This document shows, in pieces, positions 45,447-57,800 of a stretch of 64,000 nucleotides of DNA; position 1 is the first letter of the stretch, and every line of letters starts with the position of its first letter. A model generated the notes under the pieces. That model did not search any database. It was not told the DNA's origin and saw only the letters and a list, made by a program, of their open reading frames with translations. Source of the DNA: Burhinus oedicnemus (taxonomy: Eukaryota > Chordata > Aves > Charadriiformes > Burhinidae); contig VFFE01007638.1 of assembly GCA_008921705.1 (NCBI GenBank), positions 340,933 through 404,932 of the forward strand. The letters are read 5' to 3'. The position numbers were made by a program, and so were the translations under genes.

Positions 45447-46708
45447 GGCAATTAGAAAGCCTATATACTTAGCCTCAAAAAAAGGAAGCTAACAAAGTGA
45501 AAATATCCCTTACTCTCTGCCAAAACCAGGAGCTGAATTACAAAGGAAGAAAGGCTGTCAGGGTCAAGGGAAGAATTGATTCATGGATTGCCATTGAAAT
45601 CAACTGTGAAGTTCCCATCAGCTTGTGAGGTGCAAAATCAGATCTTCAGTTTTTAAAGTTAAAGTTTTCTCCCACTCCTTAGACTCAAAGAAAACCTGCA
45701 GGAAAGCAGATGGTGTAAATTTCCCTGAAACCCAATAAATGAGACTAATGTAGACATGCAGTTTTTATTGCTGTGAGCCAGCAAGAGATATTAATTTCCA
45801 GTATGATTATTATAATTATTTTATATCTACAAAATGGAAGGCATATTAGAGTGAAGACTTTAAACAATCCGAAACTCGGGCACATGTACAAATATTGTTA
45901 CATAGTCTTCTAATGTTGGCATGTTAGTGCTGGTGTAGAGCATTGCCATGCCAGTGTTTTAGTTTTAGTCACGTTCAAATTTGGTAACGGCACAATTTTT
46001 TTTACTGGCCAAGTTTTAGCAAGCAAGACAGCCATTTAGCCCTTAGGCACCATAGTGAGACCCAGCGAAAAATGCAGGAAGTGTTAATGTACCCTGTACT
46101 CTGTGAAGAGAGACAAAACACTTATTTCTGGCATCAGTCCCCATCCTGACACAGAAAGTACCCAGAGGGGTGTGAAGCACAGCCTTTACCCTCTTTGCAG
46201 TCACTGGTAAATTGGGGAAAGAACTTGTCTCAAGCTTTTGCAAAAATACCCTTTTTATGCCACTGTTAGCCAGACACCACAGAAAATTTGCAGTGGCAGA
46301 AAGCAAGCACTTCCTGGAAAACCTTCTGAAATTGTTCAGAAGTTGTTCCTATTCACTGCTACTAACCCCCACTGTCTAGCTGTCAGAAATGTTTGGGGCC
46401 ATGTTAAAAGTTAAAATAGTTATAAACAATATACTGATGCTGCAATACTGAGTAAACATAAATATTTACACAGTTGCCATGGAAAAAAACCTTTATATTG
46501 GTGAAAAGGAGTTTAATATAAAAAAGTAACCTGACAGAGTAGGAAATAAAACAAACAATAAAACAGAACTTTACCTCAATAGAATGAAGATCCCTACGAT
46601 ATTTACTTTTAAGCCAAACAGAGTAGACATTTTTTAAGTTAGTTTGTGAAAGTATGTAGTAGTAATACATTCTATATATGGGGTGCATAAGAAGTTCAGG
46701 TTTCCAAC

Positions 46709-46736
46709 TTATTAAAACCAGATTATTAAAACCAGA
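46709..46736 (+). repeat. 14-bp exact tandem duplication
   Basis: TTATTAAAACCAGA occurs twice head to tail, a recent micro-duplication. Confidence 0.85.
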
Positions 46737-48586
46737 ATTTGTTGCCTTGTGGAAAAGTAGCCAATTAATAATTTTATCAAAGGTAAAGTTCTATCAAGTA
46801 TTCTTACAAGACAGTACTACTGCTAAGAAAAGTTTTTTGGCGTGCATTTAACTACAGGAAACTTGAGAAGGCAGAAGACTATAACTGTTTTCTCCTCTTA
46901 CAAGGTTTTCCTGCAGCAAGTTGTACTACTTGTTAATGCTGAAAGACAGTCTAAAGAAAACCTGTCAAAATAAAAAGACTGTAATATAAGCTGCTGTAAA
47001 TACTGCATAATGGATTCAGTTCCAGCCAATTTTAACTAGCAAGTGTGGGATACATACTCTAGTTGCATGTTCTAAGGCGCAGATGGACTATATTACCACT
47101 AATAAATAGAGAGCCTGGATACAGGAGCAAATGCACATGAACTTCAGGCGAGGAAAGTATTTGAGGGTTCGCTGCAGTCCCTTGACTTTACGAGAAATTA
47201 TGTTCAGTAATCCCATCTATAAACATGTATAGCTCCGTTTTGAAAGGAGTTGTATTTATCATCCTCCTTTCCTCCTATATGAAGAAACTATGTTTTGGAC
47301 TAATCTTCAAAATGTCATGGCTAAAGCCTTTAAGATGCCTCAAATCTTCTTTTTCTCCTAGAAACAGCTGTATTGAAGCCTCTTTAAAGCTGACTTTTTC
47401 CCTTAAGATGCCGTATTTAAAAATAGCATCTTGTCATTGAACAGGGTCTTCAGAATATCATTTACAAATTTAGATTAAAAGTAACACTTTTCCTAGTAAT
47501 CTTTCTTTTTTACAGTGCAGTGTTAACGTGGGCAGTGAAGAATCAAACAGACTGCAGTTCTTTCTGGTGCATCTTGGACAAATGCCATTGCTTATGTTCT
47601 AATCATTCACTTCACCAAAGTAACTAACGATGAAAAAAGGTCGCAAAGACATCACTAATACTATCATATGGCAAAGTGTGGGTGTGATTTATCAAGTAGA
47701 ATTTGTATCACAGAAGATGATACCTGGAAAACAGCAAATTAAGTTTGTTCTTCAGGTCTCAAACGTTACATGGCAGTAATTTAATAAGAGGTTAACCAGA
47801 ATGATATTTCTCAGAGAAATTGAGCCAGTGAACATGAAACTTAATTATGTCACTACCATGGACATCTGGCAATCATGGACAGACAGTGGTCGGATTTAGA
47901 AAAAATAAAGAGGAATTATCAGTTTAAAGAATCATATGAGCATAAACACTTTGTTAATGGAATGTATCCTGTTCATTGACTGAAATGAAGCAAAGATAGA
48001 TAGGACATATGAAACATTTCATGTAGATCAAACATTTATTTTCTAAAGTGCTGCTGACAGACGGTGAACCCACTAACTTACATATTGCTCAGTATGTGAC
48101 GGTACATGCCTTGCTACAATTTCCTGAGGAATCATCAGGCTTTGGCAAAAGGGGATTTTTCCCTGTATCTGTGAAAATGTGGCAACCTTTTGTACAATCC
48201 TTTCACAACAGTGTGGTTCAGTCCGATCAGCTAGGGTGAAGGGTGAATCATGAGCAGCAAGATGGCTGACCAGGGAACTTGAAGGGATTTTGAACTACAA
48301 GACAATTTGAAGATCTGTTTCAGCCCTGGTTGTCAAACACAGCCTTTAAATCAAGCTAAACAATTTTCCAGGCTGCAGATCATACAAAAAGATACTTACT
48401 GGGATCTGTAGTGCTCCTTAATGCTCCTTCTTTTCTTCCTCAACTTCTTCATTACCATCTCTCATCTGTTTCACATGAGCTACGTTTAAAGTCCACAGCA
48501 TCATTTTCACAGAATCTCGAGGCCTGATACAGTACGAATGATGAATATAGCATACCTGGGATGGATTTCCCAGTTTTCATAAAATG

Positions 48587-48608
48587 TATTGGATATACAA
48601 ATCCAATA
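48587..48608. repeat. Small hairpin
   Basis: TATTGGAT and ATCCAATA are perfect 8-base arms around ATACAA. Confidence 0.5.
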
Positions 48609-50715
48609 AGAAGATGTTACTCCCCTAACTTCACTGCACTGTGAATATCTCCTCTTTAAAATCTGGTACCAACGTTTTACAGAAACTATATTTTAGTCTG
48701 AAATAAAAACTTTTTCTGAGAGTGTCTGAGTGATTTGTATGGAGAATAGAGATTTGACACCTGCAACTTTGAATCTCAGAGGAAAAAGGAAGTTGTAAGA
48801 TGTTTGTACTTTCACTGGTTTTAAGTTTGAAATGCAAGCACTTTTCAAAACATGTCAAGCTCAAATGACCATCAACACATTTCAGTCATCTGTAAGCTAT
48901 TGTTAATATAAAATGTGTTTCAAACCAAAATAATTTTGAGATTCTCCTCAAATTTTATATGCCTAAAATTATTCTTTCTTACATAAATACAAACTGGTTT
49001 TTAGTTCAACAGGAACTCATTATTACTGGAAAAAACTCTTTTTACTGAAGATGTTGAAGCAAAGCTTTTGCAGACAATGAGCAAAATATTGATCTTAGGA
49101 GAAATACCTGCTGAAGTTGAGGTATATGGAAAAGATATCATCTAATCAAAGCTACTTTATGTATTGTGCATGAATAAAAGAAAAGCTTCTATTTTCCTTT
49201 TTTTTTTCATATTTTATCTGTGATGCTACTAAACCCATGGAAAAGTCCTTATCAGTTCGCTAATGAACATATATAAGAGAAATAGAAAGCATACAGGAGA
49301 GGTAATGCAGTTCTACCTCATTCTATTCCAATGTCCTGTTGAGAGATTCATAGGTGACATTGAGACTTTAAGTCGTCCACATTATTTCTCCATTTTTTTT
49401 CCTTCAGAAGGAAAATAATCCAGTATTGTAAACTAAATTACATTTAAATTACAGGTAATGTACACTCAACATAGTATGAATGAGTAAATACAGTTAATAG
49501 AGTGAATGTCTGTACCAAAGCCCACGTATTTCAAGTTCAGCACTGCTGTCAACTGGGAGTAAAAACAGATGTTTTGTATACTCCTGGAATACTGAAAAAC
49601 ATCTAATTTAAGTGCCTGATTTCAGTGCTGCAGTACCTAACAGCAGAGGACCAGCTTCAGCTATGGAAGTCCTTCAGACTAATATTCAGATATTGGTTAT
49701 CAAGACTCCAATGTAATCAGTTAGATATCTCTAAAAGCTTTTTACATGTGATTGGGAGAATGTATATTTACTTTTAAAAGTAAAAGATAAAGCCTTGTAG
49801 CATTGATAGGGCCAACAACCATTCTGCATTCCAAGTTTGGAAGGTACTTGAGGTTAGTAATCAAGATACAACAGAGAACAGGTCATTATCTACAAATATT
49901 TTCCTTAGGACTTCGTAATAGATGCAACTTTTCACCAAAGGTTCAGAAATCAGTATCCTCGTATGAGGTTTGCATGAGTCTACTGTACTCCTGGTACAAC
50001 GGCCTTTTCGCTACAGCCTCGTGAATGAGGTATGCTCCAGGTCCTCCTTGGCACCATGAGGTTTGAACACTCTTCTCTCCGAGAACCTCATCATCCATTC
50101 ACTGACTGGTGTTCAGGTGGGACTAGCTCTGCAAACATGTCACTGATCCTTTAACTCCATGGAATGGGACTTTCCAGGAACTCATAGTGGTGATCCCATT
50201 TCAAGCTGCTGGGTGAAGTACCAAAAGAGTAAAATCTGAGGCAAATCTGAAAATCTGATTTAAAACCCTGAGACACAGTTGAAGCTGTCTTCATGTATTA
50301 GAAGTTAATATTGTGAGTTTGCATTAAACAATAACCATGTGTCATTTTAGCAATAACACCAAAATAATATCTTTGATTATGTCAGAATGAAAATATCTGA
50401 GCAGGTTTAACTGTACTTCCATAATGCTTCCCAAACTATAAAACCTTCAAAGGGACTTTAAATTAACAAGTCTCAATACCAGATAGTGTCTTTGGCAATG
50501 ATGAGTCCTTGGAAGTAGTGATTTGATGAAAAAGAAAATGTAAACTTAACAGTGGGACTAGAAGACCTTATAGACAACAGGAGATGTCTGAAGAATGAAT
50601 GAGAATTATTACTTAGCTGATAATCACTAAGTGCTAAAATTGCTGACTTGCACAGCAGCAAGGGAGCCTCTTGATGGTTGTGAAAGAAAGTTTGAATGTA
50701 AAAGAAGTTCGGATT

Positions 50716-51335
50716 TGTCGTGGTTTGGGCCAGATTTGCCACTGAGGTGAATGACAGATGCTCTCCCCCACCTCTTCCTTCAAGGAGAGGAGGGAGAGAG
50801 AGAAAGAGACATGTCACCAACAGGCACTGGGAAAGTCCCAGACTATACCCAGTGATAGACCGGAGCTGGATTCCGGATCTGGATTTAGGAATGCATGGAT
50901 CAGGATCAAAGGCAGATGAACAGACAGAGTCCTCCTCGGACGCTGGCCACTGAAGAAAGAGGCTGACCCCTTTGATCCCTCAGCTTTTATACTGAGCATG
51001 AGGCAGATGGGATGGAATACCCTGTTGGTCAGTTTTGGGTCACCTGTCCTATCCACTCCTCCCCGCAGGTGTGACCCCTCTACGCTTTTCCACTTCCGAC
51101 CCTCCAACGGGGGCAAATAAAAAGTGAGCTGACCTTGGTTGTTATAGCAATATATATAAGCAAGAGCCTCTCTGCATACTATTCCTTGGCATCAGCTATA
51201 AACGTGGGTCTTATCACTCTGAGACTGAACAGTTTCTGAACAATATGCTGTTAATTTCAATAGTTAGAAGAGGCTTAGCTGTAAAGTAAAATAACTGAAC
51301 AGAAAATTGGTTCTGTTTTACCTCAAATCTGGACA
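50716..51335 (-). mobile_element. Solo LTR of a second endogenous retrovirus family
   Basis: A 620-base LTR in minus orientation. Plus-strand edges are TGTCGTGGTTTGG and CTGGACA, giving TG...CA ends. Flanks GGATT (50711-50715) and AGATT (51336-51340) match at four of five bases. On the minus strand a TATAAAAG box lies at 50984-50991, and landmarks such as CAGAACCAATTTTCTG near the 5' end and CCAAACCACGACA at the 3' end fit bird ERV LTRs. Only the terminal motif and a DAACTGACCAA-type block resemble the two other LTRs in the window, so the family is different. No internal genes adjoin. The 5' limit is less certain than the 3' limit. Confidence 0.75.
50984..50991 (-). promoter_or_regulatory. 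LTR TATA box (TATAAAAG, minus strand)
   Basis: Plus-strand CTTTTATA, i.e. a strong TATAAAAG on the minus strand inside the LTR, oriented toward lower coordinates. Confidence 0.65.
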
Positions 51336-51340
51336 AGATT

Positions 51341-51455
51341 TAAGGACAAAAGCAAGTTCTTCACTCAGTTGTACTGCTGTAAATTCGAAGTTGTACAAAA
51401 ATGGAATTATCTGTGATTTAAATTATTGTAAGAGAAATGCTAATGAAAACTATGC
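51341..51455. other. Spacer between LTR and CR1
   Basis: About 115 bases of AT-rich unique-looking sequence. Confidence 0.5.
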
Positions 51456-52441
51456 AGAATCATAGAATCATAGAATCACCTTGATTGGAAGAGACCTTTA
51501 AGATCATTGAGTCCAACCATCAACCTAACACTGCCAAAACTACCACTGAAGAATGTCCCTCAGCACCACATCTACCCATCTTTTAAATACCTCCAGGGAT
51601 GGTGATTCCACCACTTCCCTGGGCAGCCTGTTCCAATGCTTGATAACCCTTTCAGTGACGAAATGTTTCCTAATACCTATCCTAAACCTCCCCTGGTGCA
51701 ATTTGAGACCATTTCTCCATTCTGTCGCTTGTTACTTGGGAGAAGAGACCAACCCCCCACCTTGCTACAACCTCCTTTCAGATAGTTGTAGAGAGCAATA
51801 AGGTTTTCCCTGAGTCTCCTTTTCTCCAGGCTAAACAACCCCAGTTCCCTCAGCCACACCTCATAAGACTTGTTCTCTAGGCCCTTCACCAGCTTTGTTG
51901 CCCTTCCCTGGACACGCTCCAGAATCTCAGTCTTTCTTGTCATGAGAGGCCCAAAACTGAACACAGTATTCAAGGTGGGGCCTCACCAGTGCTGAGTACA
52001 GGGGGACAATCACTTCCCTAGTCCTGCTGGCCACACTATTCCTGATACAAGCCAGGATGCTGTTGGCCTTCTTGGCCACCTGGACATACTGCTGGCTCAT
52101 ATTCAGCCAGCTGTCAACCAACACCCCCAGATCCTTTTCTGCCAGGCAGCTTTCCAGCCACTCCTCCCCAAGCCTGTAGCGTTGCCTGGGGTTGTTGTGA
52201 CCCAAGTGCAGGACCCGGCACTTGGCCTTGTTGAACCTCATGCAGTTGGCTTCAGCCCATCCATCCAGTCTGTCCAGATCTCTCTGCAGAGCCTTCCTAC
52301 CCTCAAGCAGCTCAACACTCCTGCTTAATTTGGTGTCATCTGCAAACTTGCTGAGGGTGCACTCAATCCCCTCGTCCAGGTAGTTGATACGGAAAATAAA
52401 TAGAACCAGCCCCAATACTGAGTCCTGGGGAACACCACCAG
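51456..52441 (-). mobile_element. CR1 LINE with intact 3' end
   Basis: About 986 bases of minus-strand CR1. The 3' tip has three inverted octamers (AGAATCATAGAATCATAG), followed by the 3' UTR and the C-terminal half of ORF2. The 5' truncation is at about 52441, just upstream of the PQ.SVLG block. It is the best preserved CR1 in the window and is close in sequence to the copy at 1-1370. Confidence 0.96.
51677..51973 (-). pseudogene. CR1 ORF2 extreme C-terminal fragment
   Basis: Continues the CR1 protein after a frameshift: [19 protein letters not shown], then [20 protein letters not shown] and [11 protein letters not shown], the conserved end region of CR1 ORF2. The initial [11 protein letters not shown] is out-of-frame overlap with the upstream piece. 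Confidence 0.85.
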
Positions 52442-52448
52442 AAGACAC
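51927..52448 (-). pseudogene. CR1 ORF2 C-terminal RT fragment, FADD motif kept
   Basis: A 173-codon open stretch covering the second half of the reverse transcriptase: [14 protein letters not shown] at its start (the usual Gly after PQ is Asp here), [15 protein letters not shown] with the catalytic FADD intact, then the thumb/C-terminal region [38 protein letters not shown] and [14 protein letters not shown]. The enzyme copies CR1 RNA into DNA at nicked chromosomal sites. Lacks the endonuclease and the first RT motifs, so inactive. The next frame continues the protein after a frameshift near 51950. Confidence 0.92.
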
Positions 52449-54456
52449 ATAAAATGTTAAAAAATACAGTGTATGAATTACAACACAAAATATGTGGGAT
52501 GGGTTTCAACATGGGAGGCTATCTGAAGAGGAAAAGAAGTCAGAATTTAAACTCTGTATTTTATCATTATAGTGTTAGCATTTCCTGAAGTGACAAAGAA
52601 GAAGGTAAAGCATTATTCAGGGCATAATTTACTGTAGCTCAGCCTGGTCATTGATAATAATTGGTGTTTTAACTAATGTAAGTATATCACATACCTTCCA
52701 TTCACTGAAAACTTACTGTTTACTATGAATTAGCAATGAGGATCAAAATTTTTTGAAATCATCTTATAAATGTAAAGTATTTCATTACAAAAGGTCTGTG
52801 ATTAAATACTTATTCCATCTTAGTGAGGAACAAATAAATGCTTGCATATCAGAATTGCTCAAAATTGTATACAACCAAACGAACTTTTATCCTGAAAATA
52901 TACCATATAATATTTTCCATTTTTAGTTAGAAAATATTCATAGAGATACAACAGACATCCAAAAGGTGGGTAATAAAACTGATGAATTTTCATTAAATAA
53001 AATAAATAAAATTAATATGTAAATAAAATTTTAAAAAAAGCCATGTTTTAAATATGTTGCAGACATTAAACAGCATTTTCCAATGATTACATCAGATGTT
53101 TTGCACAGGAAAACAATTATTTAGCATTTCAGTTTTTTCCAAGGTGCTAATGTTCTGCTATGCAGGTCCTGGGGTGTGTGTGGGTGGGGAGTGTAACCAC
53201 TGAACCCTTTCAAAAGTTACTCTGCAGTTCAGAAACTTGAGGACAATAAATTTTTACTTTACTATTATTATTTTCCACAGAAAGCTTGCATTCTTTTTGC
53301 ATCAAGGACTTCAGTTAAGATTAACACTAAAATATGAGCTAGTCAGCTCAATATCCCCAAATCAATTTGTCTCAGTAGGAAATCAGCAGCACCCGTCCTA
53401 ACGTGAATGGAACCACCCCTGTTCAGGTTAATAGGCATCCTCTTGTCCCTCACAGGTTGTTCTGTATTAATTTGGCATATTGATATGTTGCATTATATAA
53501 TGATGAAAAAAAAAAATCTTTTTCTAGAAATCCAAGACCTGCTGAAGTCAATGAGAGTGGGATTTACCTGATTAAATGGAGAAGTCTGCATCTTAGCTAG
53601 TTACTCAGCTTTTGTTTATAGCTAATGAAAGAAAACAGACAATTGCAATATGTGATTCATCTAAACAAAGATATCTACTTAAGATGAGATAAATCACATC
53701 CTAAAACTACCTGCTTCTCTGTATTGATTATAAATAAATCCTAGTCTCAATACATCAAAGATAGACACCCAGACTGTCTATGTCTGAAGTTAGATGAGAA
53801 GTTGAAGGCTTTTCACTAATTGCTATGCCTTTGGAGTAAGCTATTTGTGCTTCCGAGCAGAAATTCCTTTGGATTCCTTATAATTTTTTCTGTTGTTCTA
53901 ATCATAGTGTGAATTTAAAAAACAAACCCATAAATATCTAACATCTTGTTCACCTCTTTTATACTCAGTTATTTTAAATTATGATAGCCTGAAATTTAAA
54001 AAAATCTTTCTTTCCATTCCCCTTCTTTGTCTACCAGATGTATAAGTTTAGTCTTGTAACTATAACTTTTTTTAATAATCTGCACTTTGAATGAAATTGC
54101 ATATACATATTTGAAAATCTATTTTACTGTTATTACTGAGTACATTATGTAATGTATGAAATAGCAGGGATCTTTCAGATTGCTTACTGGAATGCCTTAA
54201 AAATAATCATTCGGATATTTCATTCCCTTTTCCTTTTAAAATAGAAATGCTACAAATTCATTCATATCTAAATATATATAATGCCCCATCCATATATAAA
54301 TGCAATTCCTTTGATGTTAATTAACATATCATGACTTCTTTTAAAGGAGACCATCCTTTGTTTCAAATTAAATGACTCTTAAAAGTCATTTGCCTTAAGT
54401 TCTACAAAACCTTTAATAGGAACCTTAATTTGATATTGTAAAATGTTATTGTAATG
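52442..54456. other. AT-rich DNA without a gene
   Basis: Two kilobases, with stops in every frame. A G-rich patch lies at 53170-53191 (three G runs). Nothing else is recognised. Confidence 0.55.
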
Positions 54457-54735
54457 TTGGGACTGTTGAACCTGGAGAAGGCTCAGGGAAGATCTCATCA
54501 ATACCTGAAGGGAGGGTGCAAAGAGGAGGGACCCAGGCTCTTTTCAGTGGTGCCCAGTGACAGGACCAGAAGCAACGGGCACAAACTGAAACACAGGAGG
54601 TTCCCTCCAAACATCAGGAAACACTTTGTTACTGTGAAGGTGACTGAGCCCTGGCACAGATTGCCTAAGGAAGCTATGGAATCTCCATCCTTGGAGATAT
54701 TAAAAAAACAGCCAGACAAGATCCTGGACAACTGA
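54454..54735 (+). pseudogene. CR1 ORF2 C-terminus, open to its stop
   Basis: Ninety-three codons open, reading LNLEKAQGRSHQYLKGG, SVVPSDRTRSNGHKL, NIRKHFVTVKVTEPWHRLPKE and ending ILKKQPDKILDN before the natural stop. Corresponds to the last part of the CR1 polyprotein. The Met is fortuitous and no catalytic residues are present. Confidence 0.85.
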
Positions 54736-54823
54736 CCCTAGGTGTCCCTGCTTGAGAAGGGGAGCTGGACCAGATGAACTCCAGAGATCCTGTCCAAACT
54801 CAACCATTCTGTAATTCTGTGAT
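54457..54823 (+). mobile_element. CR1 3'-end fragment, plus strand
   Basis: Begins in the ORF2 C-terminal region (ACCTGGAGAAGGCTCAGGG) and ends with ATTCTGTAATTCTGTGAT octamers. Landmarks: CAGTGGTGCCCAGTGACAGG, GGGCACAAACTGAAACACAGG, and GAGCTGGACCAGATGA. One of two plus-strand CR1 copies in the window. Confidence 0.95.
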
Positions 54824-57800
54824 ACATGAATCACGTTGGTCAAGAAACAGTGAATCAAAGGAAGATAAGATGGCAAAAGCAAAAGTCTCTATTATTCTAT
54901 TTTTTGTGCTCTATATTTTGTGGTCTGTTTGGGAATTATGAAAGTCTGTTCCTAGACTTATAATGGTTGTGGTTTTTTGTGGTTATGCTATTTTTTTTAG
55001 ACAATAATTGTATTTCTGAGTTGTTGTGGAGAAAAATGTGAGTGCATGGGTACTGAAAAGAAATAAGAAGAAGCAATAGTTAAGTCCCAAATAATATGCC
55101 ACCTAATATAATCAAGAGACAAAGGTCAAGTTCAGACACATTAGAGTGATCTAAGGATGAAAGAGTGAGTCACCAAGTCAACACCGGTCAGGATGGCAAG
55201 TGTTCTGTGTTCTGTGCATGACACAGTAGAAGTTTTCCCTTCTTGATTTCTATTCATATTCTACAGTAGTTCGATGAAAAGAACATTTATTAATATCAGT
55301 TGGAGTCCTGTGTACAGGACAGCTGCAGAATATACTATTAAGAACTGTAGTGAAGTTTAGAGAAAGGAATTTTACCCTTTATTAAAGATTACATTGCAGA
55401 ATTTCTCATCCTTTAAAATAGACTCAAGTGAAATTATTCTACTCTGTGTCCTGATTTCTTTGTCTAATTGTTATCGGTGCATTCCATCTAAACCTTTCTC
55501 TCTACAATTTCATTTTTCTTACTTGCACTCTATTGATGCTCAACTTTTTTCTGTCCTCCATCACACCTGAAACTGTAGACTAATAAACTGTGGTCAAGCA
55601 TCTTTCCCTTGGAAAAGTTGTTACCTAAAGCTCTTCTATTTCATTGATTCTCATAAGTCTCATGTTAAACTTTATTGTTGTAGTTATATATATTATTTAT
55701 TACTGCACTTGTTTGTCATTTTTTCTGCTTACAATATAATCTTATATAGATATTGCTATAAAAAACAACTGCTGTCTATTCTGATGAAAAGTTTAAAGAT
55801 GTTGTGGTGGAGCAAAACACTGTTGAGATAACCTGTACATTCAAGACTGTTCAAACTATAAGTAAAACAACCTCTGCAACATCTTAGTCTATCTGAAGCT
55901 AATTTCATGTTGTCAACTGAAGAAAAGACAGAAATCTCTCTCCCTTGTCATCTTCTTAAGGATTTGGTATAATTATAATTTGTAAATTACAGCACAATAT
56001 GGCACTATGTAGTACCAGCTGTAGAGTTAGAATTAAGAGTGGAAGCAAAGAAATAAAAAAAAAAGGTTTAAATAGGGGACTCAGGTTAAAAACCCTAAGC
56101 TGTACAATCACAGTACATTTATTGCTGTTGAGAAGAGTGCAAAGCAAATTTAAAGATACTTAAGGAAATTTAAGTCTTAGAAAACTGAGGGATGTATATT
56201 ATACCAGTCTTATGTGAGAAATTCAGAAAGAAAAAGAATTAAAAGCAAGTTTGAGACTAGTGAGAGAATTTTGGAAGGTACTTAGAATCACCGTAAACAG
56301 GGTTTACTCTAAGAAAAAAAACATTTTGCAAGAGCCCATGAAGGAGGAGTGGAAGTATCAAAGAAGAAATAAAGTATAAACATTCTGTGCATAGTGTCAA
56401 AGATTTTTCATGGGAAATTGCTGAAGTCGTGGCTTCATCTAATGATCAGATTGTCTTAGACACAAGTAGAACCCTTATTATTCATAAAATGGATGCTGGT
56501 GGAACAAATAATAAAATGTCAGAAGTTATGCTAAAGTTTTGGAAGGAAAAAAGTATTATTTTGAGCATAAGTAAAATTCAGATGATACAGCAAACAAATT
56601 ATGCTGTCTCAAAATACTACAACTGTGCTGCAACTCTGAAAGCTGAGATTTGTGCTTTCAGGAGTTTGCATGTGGTAGATATGCCCATCTAGATATACCA
56701 TATAGAAACTCATCACATAGAGACTGCATTGCCCATGTTGCCACGGATCCTGGGGTCATCTTGGAAAAGTATATACTTTTTCTTTCTTTATTGTTGGAAA
56801 ATACTAAATAGTCTCCTGTTAAGACTCTGTAGCAACCTTTTCCATCCCTCATCTACTGCTCTGATATAGCTGCCATTATAACAGAGCTAGTAGTTTGTAT
56901 TCACAATATTATTATTCAATAACCTTGCTTTTCTGTTGAGAAACTGCCTTCTGTCCTTGTGTTTGACCTTTGAAATGAAGTCATTCTAACTAGAGCACCT
57001 GTCTTTTTTACGTATTTGTAAAACATCATCCACTCTTACAAATTGCATAAAATTATTCTAACAATACAAAGATACCACCTCCAATGTGGCCGAGGGATTG
57101 CTTATTCAAATTCAAAGTTCCTGAGCTCTAATTTCCTCTGCCATTGATCTGTTCTATAACCTCAGACAACTTTTCTGTGGTTTCATCTGCTCGGTTTTAG
57201 TTTGGGTTGATATCTAATTCAGTGAGATCCTTCTCAAGACTTATTAAAGCATTGTTAGTGATATGAAAAGAAAAATGCTACGTGAGTGCAAAGTAGTGTC
57301 CTGTTTAGATGCTTTTCACCAGCCTTCTGATCATTGATGTTGCCTATAAGCAAGAATGAATGACATGAACTGTATTTGACAAAAAAGTCTTCAGCAATCT
57401 CCAGAAATAGTGCTATGAATATACTAAAAACTAATGACACTATCATGTACTCAGGCTGACAGGCTTTGCTAAGAGCCAAGGAATGTTAATGTAGGCTTAA
57501 ATTTGTAAAAATATTGTATTCTGGACATGCTTGTCCTGGGTTTGGCTGCTTTGGTGTGCCAGCAAGATGAGCATCTGACAACCTGCAGCAACTGAAGCCT
57601 GTGACCTCAAACATATTGAGTTGCTAATGCTAATACCATTTATTTGGCCACTAGAATGAAGCTGACATTCCAAGTTGGCTTAGAGGACTTAGAAAACTCT
57701 GTATAACAATATGCATCTATCCAGAACTGTACATACACAAAGCTTTATTCATTCACCATATCAACAGGAATCCTTTTAAAATTATTTTTTCATATCTAAG

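Larger units (their letters stand above)
40757..50715. other. Ten kilobases of AT-rich DNA without a supported gene
   Basis: The longest stretch here without recognised transposons. It contains the regulatory-like motif cluster at 42308-42416, a run of plus-strand frames at 44.05-45.45 kb, a 14-base tandem duplication at 46709-46736 and a hairpin at 48587-48608. The absence of repeats over 10 kb could reflect constraint, but I cannot measure conservation. Confidence 0.5.

Noticed and set aside
53170..53191. G-rich patch GGGG...GGG.GGGG
   Set aside because: Only three proper G runs; too few for a quadruplex.
56387..56692. 101-codon plus-strand ORF
   Set aside because: No motif, and sequence composition is typical of AT-rich noncoding DNA.
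57532..57548. TGTCCTGGGTTTGGCTG, resembling the start of a bird ERV LTR
   Set aside because: Similarity stops after 17 bases and no LTR body follows; likely coincidence or an unrecoverable scrap.
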